A stretch of 64,000 nt of DNA from Aeromicrobium sp. Root472D3 (GCF_001426485.1 NZ_LMET01000001.1:2720354-2784353); one strand, 5' to 3'. Positions 19,939-29,151 are shown, numbered from the stretch's first letter. Translations and numbers: made by a program. Notes: generated by a model not told the origin, from the letters alone.

Positions 19939-20884
19939 TCGGTGGGCGTCGGTCGCCGTCGGTGCGGACGGCGTCCCCGTCGGCGTCGGCGTCGGCGTCG
20001 GTCGGCTCGGCGTCGTCGACCGCGTCCACGTCGTCGCGGTGCCGCGTGGGGTCCACACCGTCGGCGTCGGACGTCACCGCGTCGGGGTCGTGGGGCACGC
20101 GGTTGCGGGTCGCCACGAAGTACGCGAGTGCCAGCAGGAACACGATGATCGAGGTCCACACGTTCAGCCGGAACGGTCCGATGTGGTTGACGGTGTCGAT
20201 GCGCAGCGACTCGATCCATCCGCGGCCGGCGGTGTAGAACATCGCGTACAGCGCGAACGCGCGCCCACCCGTGAGGCGGACCTTGCGGTCGATCGCGATG
20301 ATCAGCGCCGCGGCGGCGAGGTTCCAGACGAGCTCGTACAGGAACGTCGGGTGGAAGGTCTCGAACTGCGTGTAGCCGGGCGGGCGGTTCTCGGGCGAGA
20401 TCTCCAGGCCCCACGGCAGATCGGTGGGCTTGCCGAACAGCTCCTGGTTGAAGTAGTTGCCGAGACGGCCGATCGCCTGGGCGACGAGCAGGCCCGGTGC
20501 GAGGGCGTCGGCGACCTTCGAGAACGACGCACCGTAGCGCCGGCACCCGATGTACGCGCCCAGCGCGCCGCCGAGCACGGCTCCCCAGATGCCGAGACCG
20601 CCCTTCCAGATGAACAGGACGTCGATGACCTGGCGCCCCTCGCCGAAGTACAGCTCGGGATCGGTCACGACGTGGTAGATCCGGGCCCCGACGATGCCGA
20701 ACGGGATCGCCCAGATCGCGATGTCGCCGATCAGGCCGGCCCGGCCGCCTCGCGCCTGGTAGCGGCGCTCGCCGATCCAGATCGCGACGAGCGCGCCGAT
20801 GATGATGCCGAGGGCGTAGGCCCGCAGCGGCAGCGGGCCCAGGTGCCACACGCCCTGCGACGGGCTCGGGATGTACTCGAGCAT
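19928..20884 (-). CDS. lgt: Prolipoprotein diacylglyceryl transferase
   Basis: A 318-residue membrane enzyme that moves diacylglycerol from phosphatidylglycerol to the lipobox cysteine of prolipoproteins. Seven hydrophobic segments and the Lgt signature GRLGNYFNQELFGKPTDLPW are present, with VGARIYHVVTDP and YELVWNL. After the last segment comes an extra tail of about 55 residues rich in Asp and Ala (DADADADGD). The gene follows trpA by 2 bp on the same strand, the usual trp-lgt order of actinobacteria, so it is probably the last gene of that transcript. Confidence 0.95.
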   Translation of the reverse strand: MLEYIPSPSQGVWHLGPLPLRAYALGIIIGALVAIWIGERRYQARGGRAGLIGDIAIWAIPFGIVGARIYHVVTDPELYFGEGRQVIDVLFIWKGGLGIWGAVLGGALGAYIGCRRYGASFSKVADALAPGLLVAQAIGRLGNYFNQELFGKPTDLPWGLEISPENRPPGYTQFETFHPTFLYELVWNLAAAALIIAIDRKVRLTGGRAFALYAMFYTAGRGWIESLRIDTVNHIGPFRLNVWTSIIVFLLALAYFVATRNRVPHDPDAVTSDADGVDPTRHRDDVDAVDDAEPTDADADADGDAVRTDGDRRPPISG

Positions 20885-20886
20885 GG

Positions 20887-21690
20887 TCAGCTCCTCTCGA
20901 CGCCTGCGCGCAGATCGGCTGCCAGCGCGCGGACGGCTTCGATCCCGGCATCCTCGTCGGGTGCGTCCAGCAGACAGCGTACGAGGGCCGACCCCACGAT
21001 GACGGCGTCGGCGTACGCGGCGATCTCGTGCGCCTGCGTGCCGTTCGACACACCCAGGCCGACGCCGACGGGCTTGTCGCTGACCGACCGCACCCGCGCC
21101 ACGAGGGCCTCGCCCAGCGAGCTGGTCTGCTCGCGGGCGCCGGTGACGCCCATGACGGCCGTCGCGTAGACGAAACCGCTGGCGGCCTCGACGGTCATCG
21201 ACAGCCGCTCGTCGGTCGACGACGGGGCGACCAGGAAGATGCGGTCGAGCTCGTGCGACCGCGAGGCGTCGACCCACTCGCCGGCCTCGTCGGGGATCAG
21301 GTCGGGGGTGATGAGACCCGCGCCGCCCGCCGCCGCGAGATCGGCGGAGAACCGCTCGACGCCGTAGCGCTCGACGGGGTTCCAGTACGTCATGACGACG
21401 GTCGGCACGCCGGTCGCGGCGGTCGCCGCGACGACGTCGAAGACGTCGGACGTCCGCGCGCCGGCCGCGAGCGCCTGCTCGGCCGCGGCCTGGATGACCG
21501 GTCCGTCCATGACGGGATCGCTGTAGGGCAGACCGATCTCGACGAGGTCGACCCCACCCTCGACCATCGCCTGGATCGCCCGGATCGACAGCTCCTTGGT
21601 CGGGAACCCGGCCGGCAGGTAGCCGACCAGTGCGGCGCGATTCTCGGCGCGGGTGCGCTCGAACAGCTCGTCGATCGCGGACCCGCTCAC
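20887..21690 (-). CDS. trpA: Tryptophan synthase alpha subunit
   Basis: A 267-residue TIM-barrel enzyme that cleaves indole-3-glycerol phosphate to indole, which is channelled to TrpB. The catalytic pair is visible as Glu in [17 protein letters not shown] and the downstream Asp in the same stretch; the phosphate loop is seen in [11 protein letters not shown]. The GTG start shares a GTGA overlap with the trpB stop, so the subunits are made together. Confidence 0.95.
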   Translation of the reverse strand: MSGSAIDELFERTRAENRAALVGYLPAGFPTKELSIRAIQAMVEGGVDLVEIGLPYSDPVMDGPVIQAAAEQALAAGARTSDVFDVVAATAATGVPTVVMTYWNPVERYGVERFSADLAAAGGAGLITPDLIPDEAGEWVDASRSHELDRIFLVAPSSTDERLSMTVEAASGFVYATAVMGVTGAREQTSSLGEALVARVRSVSDKPVGVGLGVSNGTQAHEIAAYADAVIVGSALVRCLLDAPDEDAGIEAVRALAADLRAGVERS

Positions 21691-22943
21691 TCCTCGACCC
21701 CCTGCTCGAGCACCACGGGCTCGTCGATGAGGCCGAAGTACTCCGCCGCCGTGTGGACGTCCTTGTCGCCGCGGCCCGACAGGTTGACCAGGATCGTCGA
21801 GTCGGGCCCGAGCTCCTCGGCCAGTCGCAGCGCACCGGCCAGCGCGTGGGCCGACTCGATGGCCGGGATGATGCCCTCGGTCTTGCACAGCAGGTCGAAG
21901 GCCGACATCGCCTCGGCATCGGTCGCCGGGACGTACGACGCACGCCCCGTGTCGGCCAGGAACGAGTGCTCCGGCCCCACGCCCGGGTAGTCGAGACCGG
22001 CCGAGATCGAGTGCGACTCGAGGGTCTGCCCGTCGTCGTCCTGCAGCAGGAACGACCGGGCACCGTGCAGCACGCCGACGTCGCCGCCCGTGATCGTCGC
22101 GGCATGGCGACCCGACTGCACGCCGTCGCCGCCGGCCTCGATGCCGACCAGCCGGACGTCCGCGTCGTCGATGAACGCCGTGAACAGGCCGATCGCGTTG
22201 GAGCCGCCGCCGACGCACGCGACGGCCGCGTCGGGCAGCCGGCCGTCGAGCGTCAGGCACTGCGCCCGCGCCTCGTCGCCGATGCCGCGCGTCAGGTCGC
22301 GGACCATCGACGGGAACGGGTGCGGCCCGGCCGCCGTGCCGAACAGGTACGACGTCGTGTCGACGCTCGCGACCCAGTCGCGCAGCGCCTCGTTGATCGC
22401 GTCCTTCAGGGTGCGGCTGCCGCTCGTGACCGACACGACCTCGGCGCCCAGCATCTTCATGCGGGCGACGTTGAGCGCCTGGCGCTCGGTGTCGACCTCG
22501 CCCATGTAGACGGTGCACTCGAGGTCGAGGTACGCGCACGCCGTCGCGGACGCGACGCCGTGCTGACCAGCGCCCGTCTCGGCGATCGCACGCGGCTTGC
22601 CGATGCGCTTGGCCAGCAGGGCCTGGCCGATGACGTTGCGGATCTTGTGGGCGCCGGTGTGGTTGAGGTCCTCCCGCTTGAGCAGGATGCGCGCGCCGGC
22701 GGCCTCCGAGAAACGGTGCGCCTCGTACAGGGGGCTCGGGACGTTGGCGTACTCGCGCAGCATGCGGTCGAGCTCGGCGGTGAAGGCCGGATCGGCCTTG
22801 GCCTCGGTCCAGGCGCGGTCGAGCTCGTCGAGGGGTGCGATCAGCGCCTCGGGCATGAACCGGCCGCCGAAGCGGCCGAAGTGTCCCGAGCCGTCGGGCT
22901 GCGAGTAGGCGGGTCGTGCGGGGGCGGGCTGTACGTCGGTCAT
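21687..22943 (-). CDS. trpB: Tryptophan synthase beta subunit
   Basis: A 418-residue PLP enzyme that joins indole and serine into tryptophan. The PLP lysine is in [15 protein letters not shown], the catalytic Glu in [11 protein letters not shown], and the phosphate loop in [12 protein letters not shown]. The ATG at 22943 has GAGAAG upstream; the ATG at 22955 has no ribosome site and would add four residues. It follows trpC with an 82-bp gap that holds a hairpin, so part of the expression may be controlled there. Confidence 0.95.
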   Translation of the reverse strand: MTDVQPAPARPAYSQPDGSGHFGRFGGRFMPEALIAPLDELDRAWTEAKADPAFTAELDRMLREYANVPSPLYEAHRFSEAAGARILLKREDLNHTGAHKIRNVIGQALLAKRIGKPRAIAETGAGQHGVASATACAYLDLECTVYMGEVDTERQALNVARMKMLGAEVVSVTSGSRTLKDAINEALRDWVASVDTTSYLFGTAAGPHPFPSMVRDLTRGIGDEARAQCLTLDGRLPDAAVACVGGGSNAIGLFTAFIDDADVRLVGIEAGGDGVQSGRHAATITGGDVGVLHGARSFLLQDDDGQTLESHSISAGLDYPGVGPEHSFLADTGRASYVPATDAEAMSAFDLLCKTEGIIPAIESAHALAGALRLAEELGPDSTILVNLSGRGDKDVHTAAEYFGLIDEPVVLEQGVEE

Positions 22944-22999
22944 GGCTTCTCTCATCGATCAGATCGGTGGCCCCGGAGGGCAGGAGTGCAGGCGAGGGC

Positions 23000-23023
23000 G
23001 CGCCACCGCGTGAGCGGTGGCGC
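23000..23023 (-). terminator. Hairpin between trpC and trpB
   Basis: A perfect 10-bp stem (23000-23009 with 23014-23023) and a GTGA loop begins 2 bp after the trpC stop. There is no U-tract. It could end some trpC transcripts or protect the 3' end of a processed message; a full block would leave trpBA needing its own promoter, which I cannot place in the remaining 56 bp. Confidence 0.5.
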
Positions 23024-23025
23024 CA

Positions 23026-23832
23026 CTACCACCGATGCTGCAGAGCGGGGTGAGCACCGGCGGCGACCAGGTCGGCCACCGAGGCGCGGGGGTCGTCGCC
23101 GCGCACGAGCGTCTCGCCGACGAGGACGACGTGGGCGCCGGCCTTGGCGTAGTCGATGACGTCGCGGGGTCCGCGGACGCCGGAGGCCGCGACCTTGACG
23201 GCGGTGCCGGGGATCAGCGGCGACAGGCGCTCGAAGGTCGTGCGGTCGACCTCGAGGGTCTTGAGGTTGCGGGCGTTGACGCCGATCAGGTCGGCGCCCG
23301 CGTCGGCGGCCCGGGCGACCTCCTCGGCGTCGTTGACCTCGACCAACGGCGTCAGCCCGATCGACCGGGCCCGCTCGATGAGGCTCTCGAGCGCGATCTG
23401 CTCGAGGGCCGCGACGATCAGCAGCGCCATGTCGGCGCCCGCGGCCCGGGCCTCCCAGAGCTGGTACGAGGTCGTGATGAAGTCCTTGCGGAGCAGGGGC
23501 ACGTCGACCGTGCCGCGCACGGCCCGCAGGTCGGCCAGGGTGCCGCCGAAGCGACGCTCCTCGGTCAGGACGCTGATCGCGGCGGCACCGCCGGCGGCGT
23601 AGTCGGCGGCCAGGGCCGCGGGATCCTTGATCGAGGCGAGTCGGCCCTCGCTGGGGCTCGACCGCTTGACCTCGGCGATGACCGAGACGCCGTCGGACCG
23701 GAAGGCGGGCATGGGGTCGAGCGCCGGGTGCTGGCGGGAGGCGCGCTCCTTGAGGTCGTCGAGGGACGTCGTGGCCATGCGGGCCTCGAGGTCCTCGGCC
23801 ACGCCGACGAGGATGTCGTCGAGTACGGACAT
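23026..23832 (-). CDS. trpC: Indole-3-glycerol phosphate synthase
   Basis: A 268-residue TIM barrel that makes indole-3-glycerol phosphate from CdRP. The catalytic Lys is in [46 protein letters not shown] and [11 protein letters not shown] are the other family blocks. The ATG at 23832 has GAGGAG upstream. No trpF follows it, which fits a bifunctional PriA at 34137-34862 doing that step. Confidence 0.95.
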   Translation of the reverse strand: MSVLDDILVGVAEDLEARMATTSLDDLKERASRQHPALDPMPAFRSDGVSVIAEVKRSSPSEGRLASIKDPAALAADYAAGGAAAISVLTEERRFGGTLADLRAVRGTVDVPLLRKDFITTSYQLWEARAAGADMALLIVAALEQIALESLIERARSIGLTPLVEVNDAEEVARAADAGADLIGVNARNLKTLEVDRTTFERLSPLIPGTAVKVAASGVRGPRDVIDYAKAGAHVVLVGETLVRGDDPRASVADLVAAGAHPALQHRW

Positions 23833-23924
23833 GGCTCCTCCTCTGCAGTGGTGACGCGCCTGTCGTCCTAGGGTATCCCGCGCACGGCGCCGTGTTTCCC
23901 GGGGTTACCCCATGGCGCCCTCAC

Positions 23925-23930
23925 TATGCT
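23925..23930 (+). promoter_or_regulatory. Candidate -10 box for a leaderless small membrane-protein gene
   Basis: TATGCT ends 6 nt before the ATG at 23937. No ribosome site precedes that ATG. No clear -35. Confidence 0.35.
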
Positions 23931-23936
23931 CGGCGC

Positions 23937-24209
23937 ATGTCAGGTCCCTCCGAGCAGACGGTGCTCAACCGCAAGGCCGTGTACAGCGTCCTGTGCGGGC
24001 TCCTCGCGTTCGCGCTGATCTACCTGTCCCCGTTCGTGGGGCTGCTGGTCGGGCTGCCGGCCGTGACCAGCGCGATCCACGCCCGCCGGGAGATCGCCGC
24101 CTCGAAGGGGTACGAGACCGGCGACACCGTCGCGTTCACGGGTCTGCTCGTCGGCGGGGGCGCGATCGTCACGGTCGTGCTGTCGTGGGCCATGCCGCTG
24201 GTGCGGTGA
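23937..24209 (+). CDS. Small DUF4190-like membrane protein
   Basis: A 90-residue protein with two long hydrophobic segments around a short cytoplasmic loop with HARREIAASKGYETGD. This loop plus AFTGLLVGGGAIVTVVL is the pattern of DUF4190 and related two-span proteins (the loop of the larger protein at 24647-25162 has a similar ARKEI motif). Function unknown. It is the only plus-strand gene inside the trp region and converges on the DUF2752 gene. The ATG at 23937 was chosen because it lies 6 nt after a TATGCT box. Confidence 0.65.
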   Translation: MSGPSEQTVLNRKAVYSVLCGLLAFALIYLSPFVGLLVGLPAVTSAIHARREIAASKGYETGDTVAFTGLLVGGGAIVTVVLSWAMPLVR

Positions 24210-24221
24210 TCCCCGCGCCCC

Positions 24222-24650
24222 TCACGGAGCGAGCCACGACCCCCAGGGCGTCACGCGCAGCACGCCGAAGACGACCAGCCCCGCGAGTACCGCGAGGCCT
24301 CCTCGCGTGCCGACCGCGACGAGCTGCGCGGCGTGGTCGCCCCGCACGCGGCGCACGACCCACACGCACCACAGCACGACGGCCGCCGCGACCATCACGA
24401 CCGCGACGGCGTTGCTGCCGAGGGCACCCACCACGTCGCCGCGCGTCAGGTCGTTGACGGCGCGCAGGCCGCCGCACCCGGGGCACGGCAGGCCGGTCAG
24501 CCGCTGGAACGGGCAGAAGCCGTACGTGCCCGAGTCGTGCGGGTCGCGCAGGTGCAGCACGGCGGCCGCAGCCAGTCCGAGGCCCGCCGCCAGGGCGGGT
24601 GCCCGCAGCGCGCGGGCCGTCGACGTCGCGAGGACGTCGGGGTGGGTCAC
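24222..24650 (-). CDS. DUF2752 family membrane protein
   Basis: A 142-residue protein with three hydrophobic segments and the DUF2752 signature FCPFQRLTGLPCPGCGGLRA followed by DLTRGDVVGALGSN. The paired cysteines (CPGCG) suggest a metal or thiol function, but the role is unknown. In many actinobacteria this gene sits upstream of trpC, as here. Its GTG start overlaps the stop of the gene before it (GTGA). Confidence 0.85.
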   Translation of the reverse strand: MTHPDVLATSTARALRAPALAAGLGLAAAAVLHLRDPHDSGTYGFCPFQRLTGLPCPGCGGLRAVNDLTRGDVVGALGSNAVAVVMVAAAVVLWCVWVVRRVRGDHAAQLVAVGTRGGLAVLAGLVVFGVLRVTPWGSWLAP

Positions 24651-25162
24651 GAGACCGACACGGCCACGACCAGCACGATGACGGCGGCCCAGATCACGGT
24701 GCCGATGATGCCGGTCGCCAGACCGGCGATCGCCATGCCGCGACCCTCGATGGCACCGTGCGGGGCGGCGTCGATCTCCTTGCGCGCCATGACCGACAGG
24801 ACGATGGCGGCGGGCCCGATCAGCACGCCGAGGTAGCAGAACATGATCGAGACGATGCCGAAGACCAGGCCCAGGACGGCCTTGGTGGAGTTCTGCGGAC
24901 GCGGCGGGTAGCCGTAGCCCTGCTGGGGGTAGCCGTAGCCCTGCTGCTGCGGCGGCGGACCGAAACCGTGCTCGGGCGTCTGGCCGTACGCGGGCGGTGC
25001 CTGGCCGTAGGACGGCGGCGGAGGCGGAGCCTGACCGTAGGCGGGCGGCGGCGGTGCCTGGCCCCAGCCCTGCGTCGGTCCCGGGGCCGGCTCGGTCGGC
25101 CGCTCGCCGGAGGGCTCGGGGTCCTCACCCGGGTAGCGCGGGTACTGCGGCTGGTCGCTCAC
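24647..25162 (-). CDS. DUF4190 membrane protein with a Pro/Tyr/Gly-rich N-terminal tail
   Basis: A 171-residue protein. Residues 1-90 are a disordered tail with short repeats (YGQAPP three times, QGYGYP twice); two membrane spans follow (AVLGLVFGIVSIMFCYLGVL and AIAGLATGIIGTVIWAAVIV) around an ARKEID loop. The tail resembles those of septal or envelope proteins in actinobacteria, but the function is unknown. The start is GTG at 25162, and the stop overlaps the DUF2752 start. Confidence 0.75.
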   Translation of the reverse strand: MSDQPQYPRYPGEDPEPSGERPTEPAPGPTQGWGQAPPPPAYGQAPPPPPSYGQAPPAYGQTPEHGFGPPPQQQGYGYPQQGYGYPPRPQNSTKAVLGLVFGIVSIMFCYLGVLIGPAAIVLSVMARKEIDAAPHGAIEGRGMAIAGLATGIIGTVIWAAVIVLVVAVSVS

Positions 25163-25174
25163 CCCGGTGCCGGC

Positions 25175-25372
25175 TCAGTGCTCGCTGGCGCGCTCGGCAC
25201 CCATGCCGGCGGCCGACATGATGCGGGCGACGACGCCGGCTGCGAGCGCGATGACGGTGCCGATCGTGAACAGGACCCAGTTGGGATCGGGGATCAGCGC
25301 GATGCCACCGATCGTGATGCCGACGAGGCACATGATTACTCCGGTCCAGGCGGCGGGCGACGATCCGTGCAT
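25175..25372 (-). CDS. HGxxPAAW family small membrane protein
   Basis: A 65-residue protein that begins MHGSSPAAWTGVIMC, the signature of the HGxxPAAW family found beside trp genes in actinobacteria. Two membrane spans follow (VGITIGGIALI and TIGTVIALAAGVVARIM). The role is unknown. The ATG at 25372 has GAGGAGAG 11-18 nt upstream; the frame is open further back but without family similarity. It is 12 bp ahead of the DUF4190 gene. Confidence 0.85.
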   Translation of the reverse strand: MHGSSPAAWTGVIMCLVGITIGGIALIPDPNWVLFTIGTVIALAAGVVARIMSAAGMGAERASEH

Positions 25373-25476
25373 GGGTGAGACTCTCCTCGTGGTGGCTGGA
25401 ACTGAGCCCAGACTACTGGGTGACGGCGGTGCCGGCTCACGCACCCGGCGCCGGCCGGGCCGGTGTCGCGCCCCGG

Positions 25477-26202
25477 TCAGACGGCCTCGGTCGCGATGAC
25501 CTCGTCGGCCTCCGCCACGACCGTGACCAGCGTGCGACGGCTGGAGCGCGAACGACGGTCGATCAGGTCGAGGACGCCCTGGTACGTGTAGGCCTTCTTG
25601 ATGCCGATGACGATCATGACCGTCGCGAACAGGATCGAGACGTCGAGCCAGATCGAGTACCGGCGGACGCAGGCACGGCAGTAGGCGCCCTCGAGGGTCA
25701 GTCGCTCCAGGTCGGTCAGCGCCGACCGTCCGACGAGCTGGGCCGGGCCCGTCAGTCCCGACTTGGTCAGGAACCGGTCACTCGCCGTCGGGTACTCGTC
25801 GCGCAGCGCCGAGACCACGTTCTCGGGCAGCGGGCGGTTGCCCACGATGCTCATCTCGCCGCGCAGCACGTGCACGAGCTGCGGGATCTCGGTGATGCCG
25901 CAGCGCTCCAGCAGACGGCCGATGCCGGTGTACAGCGGCGAGTCGGGCGCGATGTTCAGGAAGCGCACGTCGTTCTGGATCGGGACGGTCGATCGGTTGA
26001 CGAGGGCCTCGGCGTTCTTGACCATCGTGCGGAACTTGACGATGCGCAGGACGTCGTCGTTCGAGACGCGACGCATGGAGCGGTAGAGCACGGGCCGGCC
26101 GCTGAGCACCAGGACGGCCAGTGCCGCGAGGGTCAGGACGGGGACCCAGATCACCGCGGCGAGGCCGGTGATCACGATGTCGAGAGCGCGCTTCTTGGTC
26201 AT
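25477..26202 (-). CDS. Sugar transferase (polyprenyl-phosphate phosphoglycosyl transferase-like), Asp of the catalytic dyad replaced
   Basis: A 241-residue protein of the bacterial sugar-transferase (monotopic PGT, WcaJ/PglC) family, which moves a sugar phosphate to undecaprenyl phosphate to start a glycan. Present are the N-terminal re-entrant segment (KKRALDIVITGLAAVI), KFRTM at 56-60, and MSIVGNRPLPENV. The usual L-D-E-L-P-Q block reads ITEIPQL, so the nucleophilic Asp is Thr104 while Glu105 is kept. A further hydrophobic segment follows near 185-200. The start shares an ATGA overlap with the gene upstream. It is the last gene of a three-gene glycan module. Confidence 0.82.
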   Translation of the reverse strand: MTKKRALDIVITGLAAVIWVPVLTLAALAVLVLSGRPVLYRSMRRVSNDDVLRIVKFRTMVKNAEALVNRSTVPIQNDVRFLNIAPDSPLYTGIGRLLERCGITEIPQLVHVLRGEMSIVGNRPLPENVVSALRDEYPTASDRFLTKSGLTGPAQLVGRSALTDLERLTLEGAYCRACVRRYSIWLDVSILFATVMIVIGIKKAYTYQGVLDLIDRRSRSSRRTLVTVVAEADEVIATEAV

Positions 26203-26930
26203 GGGAGGGAGTTCCTATCGTCAGCGGACAGGTGAAGCTCGAGCGACGGATCGGGAGTGGACGCTCGCGGTGGTCGAACCGTGGTGAGGAGGAGTCGTGC
26301 GCCGTGCATGACCAGCCACAGACGAGCATCGATGCCGCTGATGCGCGTCCGCGAGGACCGGCCAAGAATGTCGACCGCGGCGGCGAGGCCGCGGTAGGTG
26401 GTGTGCAGCCCCGGCACGCGTCGGCGCGCGGGGCCGTCCACGAGACGCCCCGGGTACACGACCGAGAACGTCGCGCGCGGCGACGTGCGGGCCACGACGG
26501 AGGCGAGTCGCTGCTCGACCAGGCACTTCCAGCCGCCGTAGTGACGGCGGTCGGGCCCCGGGGCCAACGCGATGACCGACGACACGAGCACGACGCCCAC
26601 GGGTCGGCCGGACGTCGCGACGAGCAGGCGCTCGATCGCGTCGAGGTCGCGGCGGACGTGCGCGGACAGCTCGGCGTCGTCGTGAGCGTCGTCCGGGTGG
26701 ACCGGGCCGAGCGCGCACACCACGAGGCGGACGGGCCCGTCGCCGGCCCCCAGCAGGTCGACGTCCTGGTCGACGCGCAGCACGGTCACGTCACCACCCG
26801 AGAGAGCGGCGTGGTCGTCGGCGTGCCGGGCCAGGACGTGCACGGAGTCGCCGTTGGCCAGCGCGCGCTCGACGACGGCGGCGCCCGCCCGCGTGCGGGG
26901 ACCTGTCACGATCGTCGTCGCACCGCTCAT
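26199..26930 (-). CDS. NAD(P)-dependent sugar epimerase/dehydratase-like protein
   Basis: A 243-residue protein with an N-terminal Rossmann-like stretch (TTIVTGPRTRAGAAVVERAL), VVLVSSVIAL in the place of the SDR Ser strand, and HYGGWKCLVEQRL giving the YxxxK catalytic pair. It therefore fits the extended SDR family acting on nucleotide sugars or lipid-linked sugars, but it is short and the glycine motif is atypical (TGPRTRAG rather than TGxxGxxG). It is linked to both neighbours by ATGA overlaps, so its substrate is probably part of the same glycan pathway. Confidence 0.65.
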   Translation of the reverse strand: MSGATTIVTGPRTRAGAAVVERALANGDSVHVLARHADDHAALSGGDVTVLRVDQDVDLLGAGDGPVRLVVCALGPVHPDDAHDDAELSAHVRRDLDAIERLLVATSGRPVGVVLVSSVIALAPGPDRRHYGGWKCLVEQRLASVVARTSPRATFSVVYPGRLVDGPARRRVPGLHTTYRGLAAAVDILGRSSRTRISGIDARLWLVMHGARLLLTTVRPPRASTPDPSLELHLSADDRNSLP

Positions 26931-28126
26931 CGGGCACCCTCCACGGTCAACCGCAGCACCCGCTCGAACCGGTCGGCACAGACCTGCATCGCGAACTCGC
27001 CCTCGGCGAGCTCGCGGGCGGCCTCGCCGACCTGGTCGCGACGGGCGGGGTCGCCGAGGAGCTCCGCGGCCCAGGCGCCGGCGGCCGGGATGTCGAGCTC
27101 GGACGGCGCGAACACGCCGCCGCCCGTGCGGTTGACGAGGTCGGCGGCGACGTTCTCGCACGGCATGAGCCCCAGCACGGGCCGACCCGCGCACAGGTAC
27201 GACAGGGTCTTGGACGGCACCGAGAACGCGCCCGCCTGCTGGTCGAGCAGGACGACCAGGACGTCGCCGGTGGCGAGCACCTCGGACAGGCGCTCGTACG
27301 GCTGGAACGGCAGCAGCGTGATCGGCACGGCGCGGCGCTCGGCCTCGGCGCGCAGCAGGCCGACGGCGGGGCCCTCGTTGACGACGACCAGCCGCACGTC
27401 GCGTCCGGCGCGGCGCACCTCGGCGGCCAGCGACACCAGCAGCGCCGGGTCGTGCTTGAGGCCCAGCGTGCCCGAGTAGAGCAGGGTCAGGGTGTCGTCG
27501 AGCTCGTTCTCGACGGCCCAGTCGTTCTTGCGGTCGAGCGGGACGATCTCGTCCAGGGGTGCCCAGTTGGGGATCACGGTGACCTTGTCGGCGGTGCCCC
27601 AGCGCCGGTGCACCGGCACGAACGACTCGGCGATCACGACGACCGCCGCCGCGCGGTGCGAGCACCAGCGCTCGGCGACCTCGAACGCGCGGGCCACGAG
27701 GCCGAACGACCGCGAGAGCTTGCCGCCGGCGAACGACCGGATCGCGACGGAGTAGACGTCCTGGTGCCACAGCACCCAAGGCGTGCGGGTCAGCATCATG
27801 GCGGCGGCGAACACGACCAGCGTCGGCACCTGGACGTTCGACATGAGGGCGACGTCGGGCCGGACCGTGCGCACGTGGCGGACGAGCTCGACGCCGAGAC
27901 GGAGCTCCTGGAACAGCCGCCGCACGAAGCTGGACTTGTCGAAGACGATGTCGTCGCCGACCGTCTGGAACGTCAGCGTCTCGCCGGGCCCGGCGGTCAG
28001 GCGTCCCTTGCCCGAGACGTACGCGCCGCAGGAGGAGTACACGACGTCCTCGCCGCGGCGGGAGAGCTCCCGGCTGAGCTGCACCTGGAAGGGGTGGCCG
28101 CTGAAGTCGTGCACGAGGATCTTCAT
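26927..28126 (-). CDS. Glycosyltransferase family 4, WbuB-like
   Basis: A 399-residue GT-B enzyme. The N-terminal half starts MKILVHDFSGHPFQVQLSREL; the donor half has VIPNWAPLDEIVP, LLYSGTLGLKHDPALLVSLA, and PSKTLSYLCAGRPVLGLMP with the nucleotide-sugar-binding region. Enzymes of this type add a sugar (often N-acetylfucosamine or mannose) to a lipid-linked glycan on the cytoplasmic side. It is the first gene of the module, 84 bp downstream of the trp-associated membrane protein. Confidence 0.85.
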   Translation of the reverse strand: MKILVHDFSGHPFQVQLSRELSRRGEDVVYSSCGAYVSGKGRLTAGPGETLTFQTVGDDIVFDKSSFVRRLFQELRLGVELVRHVRTVRPDVALMSNVQVPTLVVFAAAMMLTRTPWVLWHQDVYSVAIRSFAGGKLSRSFGLVARAFEVAERWCSHRAAAVVVIAESFVPVHRRWGTADKVTVIPNWAPLDEIVPLDRKNDWAVENELDDTLTLLYSGTLGLKHDPALLVSLAAEVRRAGRDVRLVVVNEGPAVGLLRAEAERRAVPITLLPFQPYERLSEVLATGDVLVVLLDQQAGAFSVPSKTLSYLCAGRPVLGLMPCENVAADLVNRTGGGVFAPSELDIPAAGAWAAELLGDPARRDQVGEAARELAEGEFAMQVCADRFERVLRLTVEGAR

Positions 28127-28210
28127 GCCACGGTTCCCTTCTCCACGGTGTGGTGCGTCACACCTAGGAGAACGAGCGTCGTGCGGGTCTGTTACGCCCG
28201 CGCACGGCGT

Positions 28211-28789
28211 CTAGGCCGTCGGATCGTCCCCGCGGTCCATGGCCTTCCACATGTCGCCGTCGCTGGCGCCCCGCTCCGGACGGCGCGCGGACGGCGCGTC
28301 GTAGCGGCTGCTCATGGTGGGCCAGCGCCCGGCGAAGCGCACCATCGCGACGCCCAGCACGACCGCGACCGCGAAGGCGGCGATCGCCACCAGGTACCAC
28401 GGGCCGTACGAGATGTCGCCGAGCGACGACGGGCCCGTGTACGCGGGCGACTTCTCGGCCGCCGACCGCACCGCGTCGTCGAGCGTCGAGCTGCCCGCCC
28501 GGGGCACCAGGGCGATCGCCCCGGCCGACACGACGACCGTCAGCGCGCCCACGACCCGGCGCATGCGGGGCCCCGCGGCCAGGATCGCCAGGCCCGCGGT
28601 GACGACGACGACCGCGAGCGCCGAGACGAGCGGCTGCGCGTCGGTGCCGCTGACCGCGACGTCCGCCGAGGCGAGCCCCTCGGCCCTGACCTGCGCCTCG
28701 GCCCACGTGCGTCCGGCGGCGTAGAACGCCAGGCCACCGACGGCGAGCGTCGCGAGCACGACGGGCGCGTACAGCCGGCGCGGACTCAC
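28211..28789 (-). CDS. Trp-associated membrane protein (TIGR02234 type)
   Basis: A 192-residue protein with four hydrophobic segments and the family's end signature [17 protein letters not shown] followed by [13 protein letters not shown]. It is known only from its constant position next to trpE in actinobacteria, with no proven role. The GTG at 28789 shares a GTGA overlap with hisI. In relatives trpE usually lies directly before it; here hisI does, and trpE is not in the window. Confidence 0.88.
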   Translation of the reverse strand: MSPRRLYAPVVLATLAVGGLAFYAAGRTWAEAQVRAEGLASADVAVSGTDAQPLVSALAVVVVTAGLAILAAGPRMRRVVGALTVVVSAGAIALVPRAGSSTLDDAVRSAAEKSPAYTGPSSLGDISYGPWYLVAIAAFAVAVVLGVAMVRFAGRWPTMSSRYDAPSARRPERGASDGDMWKAMDRGDDPTA

Positions 28790-29151
28790 AGCAGCCGGTC
28801 CGCGTCGAAGCACGTCGTGTCGCCGGTGTGGCACGCGCCGCCGGTCTGGTCGACCTTCACGAGCAGCGTGTCGCCGTCGCAGTCGAGGCGCACCTCGCGG
28901 ACGTGCTGCACGTGGCCCGACGTCTCGCCCTTGACCCAGTACTCCTGGCGGCTGCGGCTCCAGTAGGTGCCGCGGCCCGTCGTGAGGGTGCGGTGCAGCG
29001 CCTCGTCGTCCATCCAGCCGACCATCAGGACGTCGTGCGTCGTCGCGTCCTGCACGACGGCCGGGACGAGGCCGTCCGCATCGCGCTTGAGCCGTGCGGC
29101 GACGGCGGGATCGAGGGAGGTCACGCCTCCCAGTGTCTCAGGCGTCGTCAT
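28786..29151 (-). CDS. hisI: Phosphoribosyl-AMP cyclohydrolase
   Basis: A 121-residue enzyme for step three of histidine synthesis, opening the ring of phosphoribosyl-AMP. The Zn and Mg ligands lie in [19 protein letters not shown] and [10 protein letters not shown], with [20 protein letters not shown] and [18 protein letters not shown] as other family blocks. The HisE half found in enterobacteria is absent, as usual in actinobacteria. The ATG at 29151 overlaps the stop of the ABC exporter gene (ATGA). Confidence 0.95.
   Translation of the reverse strand: MTTPETLGGVTSLDPAVAARLKRDADGLVPAVVQDATTHDVLMVGWMDDEALHRTLTTGRGTYWSRSRQEYWVKGETSGHVQHVREVRLDCDGDTLLVKVDQTGGACHTGDTTCFDADRLL

Noticed and set aside
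22944-23025. Attenuator-type leader peptide before trpB
   Set aside because: No short frame with tandem Trp codons is seen; only a hairpin after trpC.
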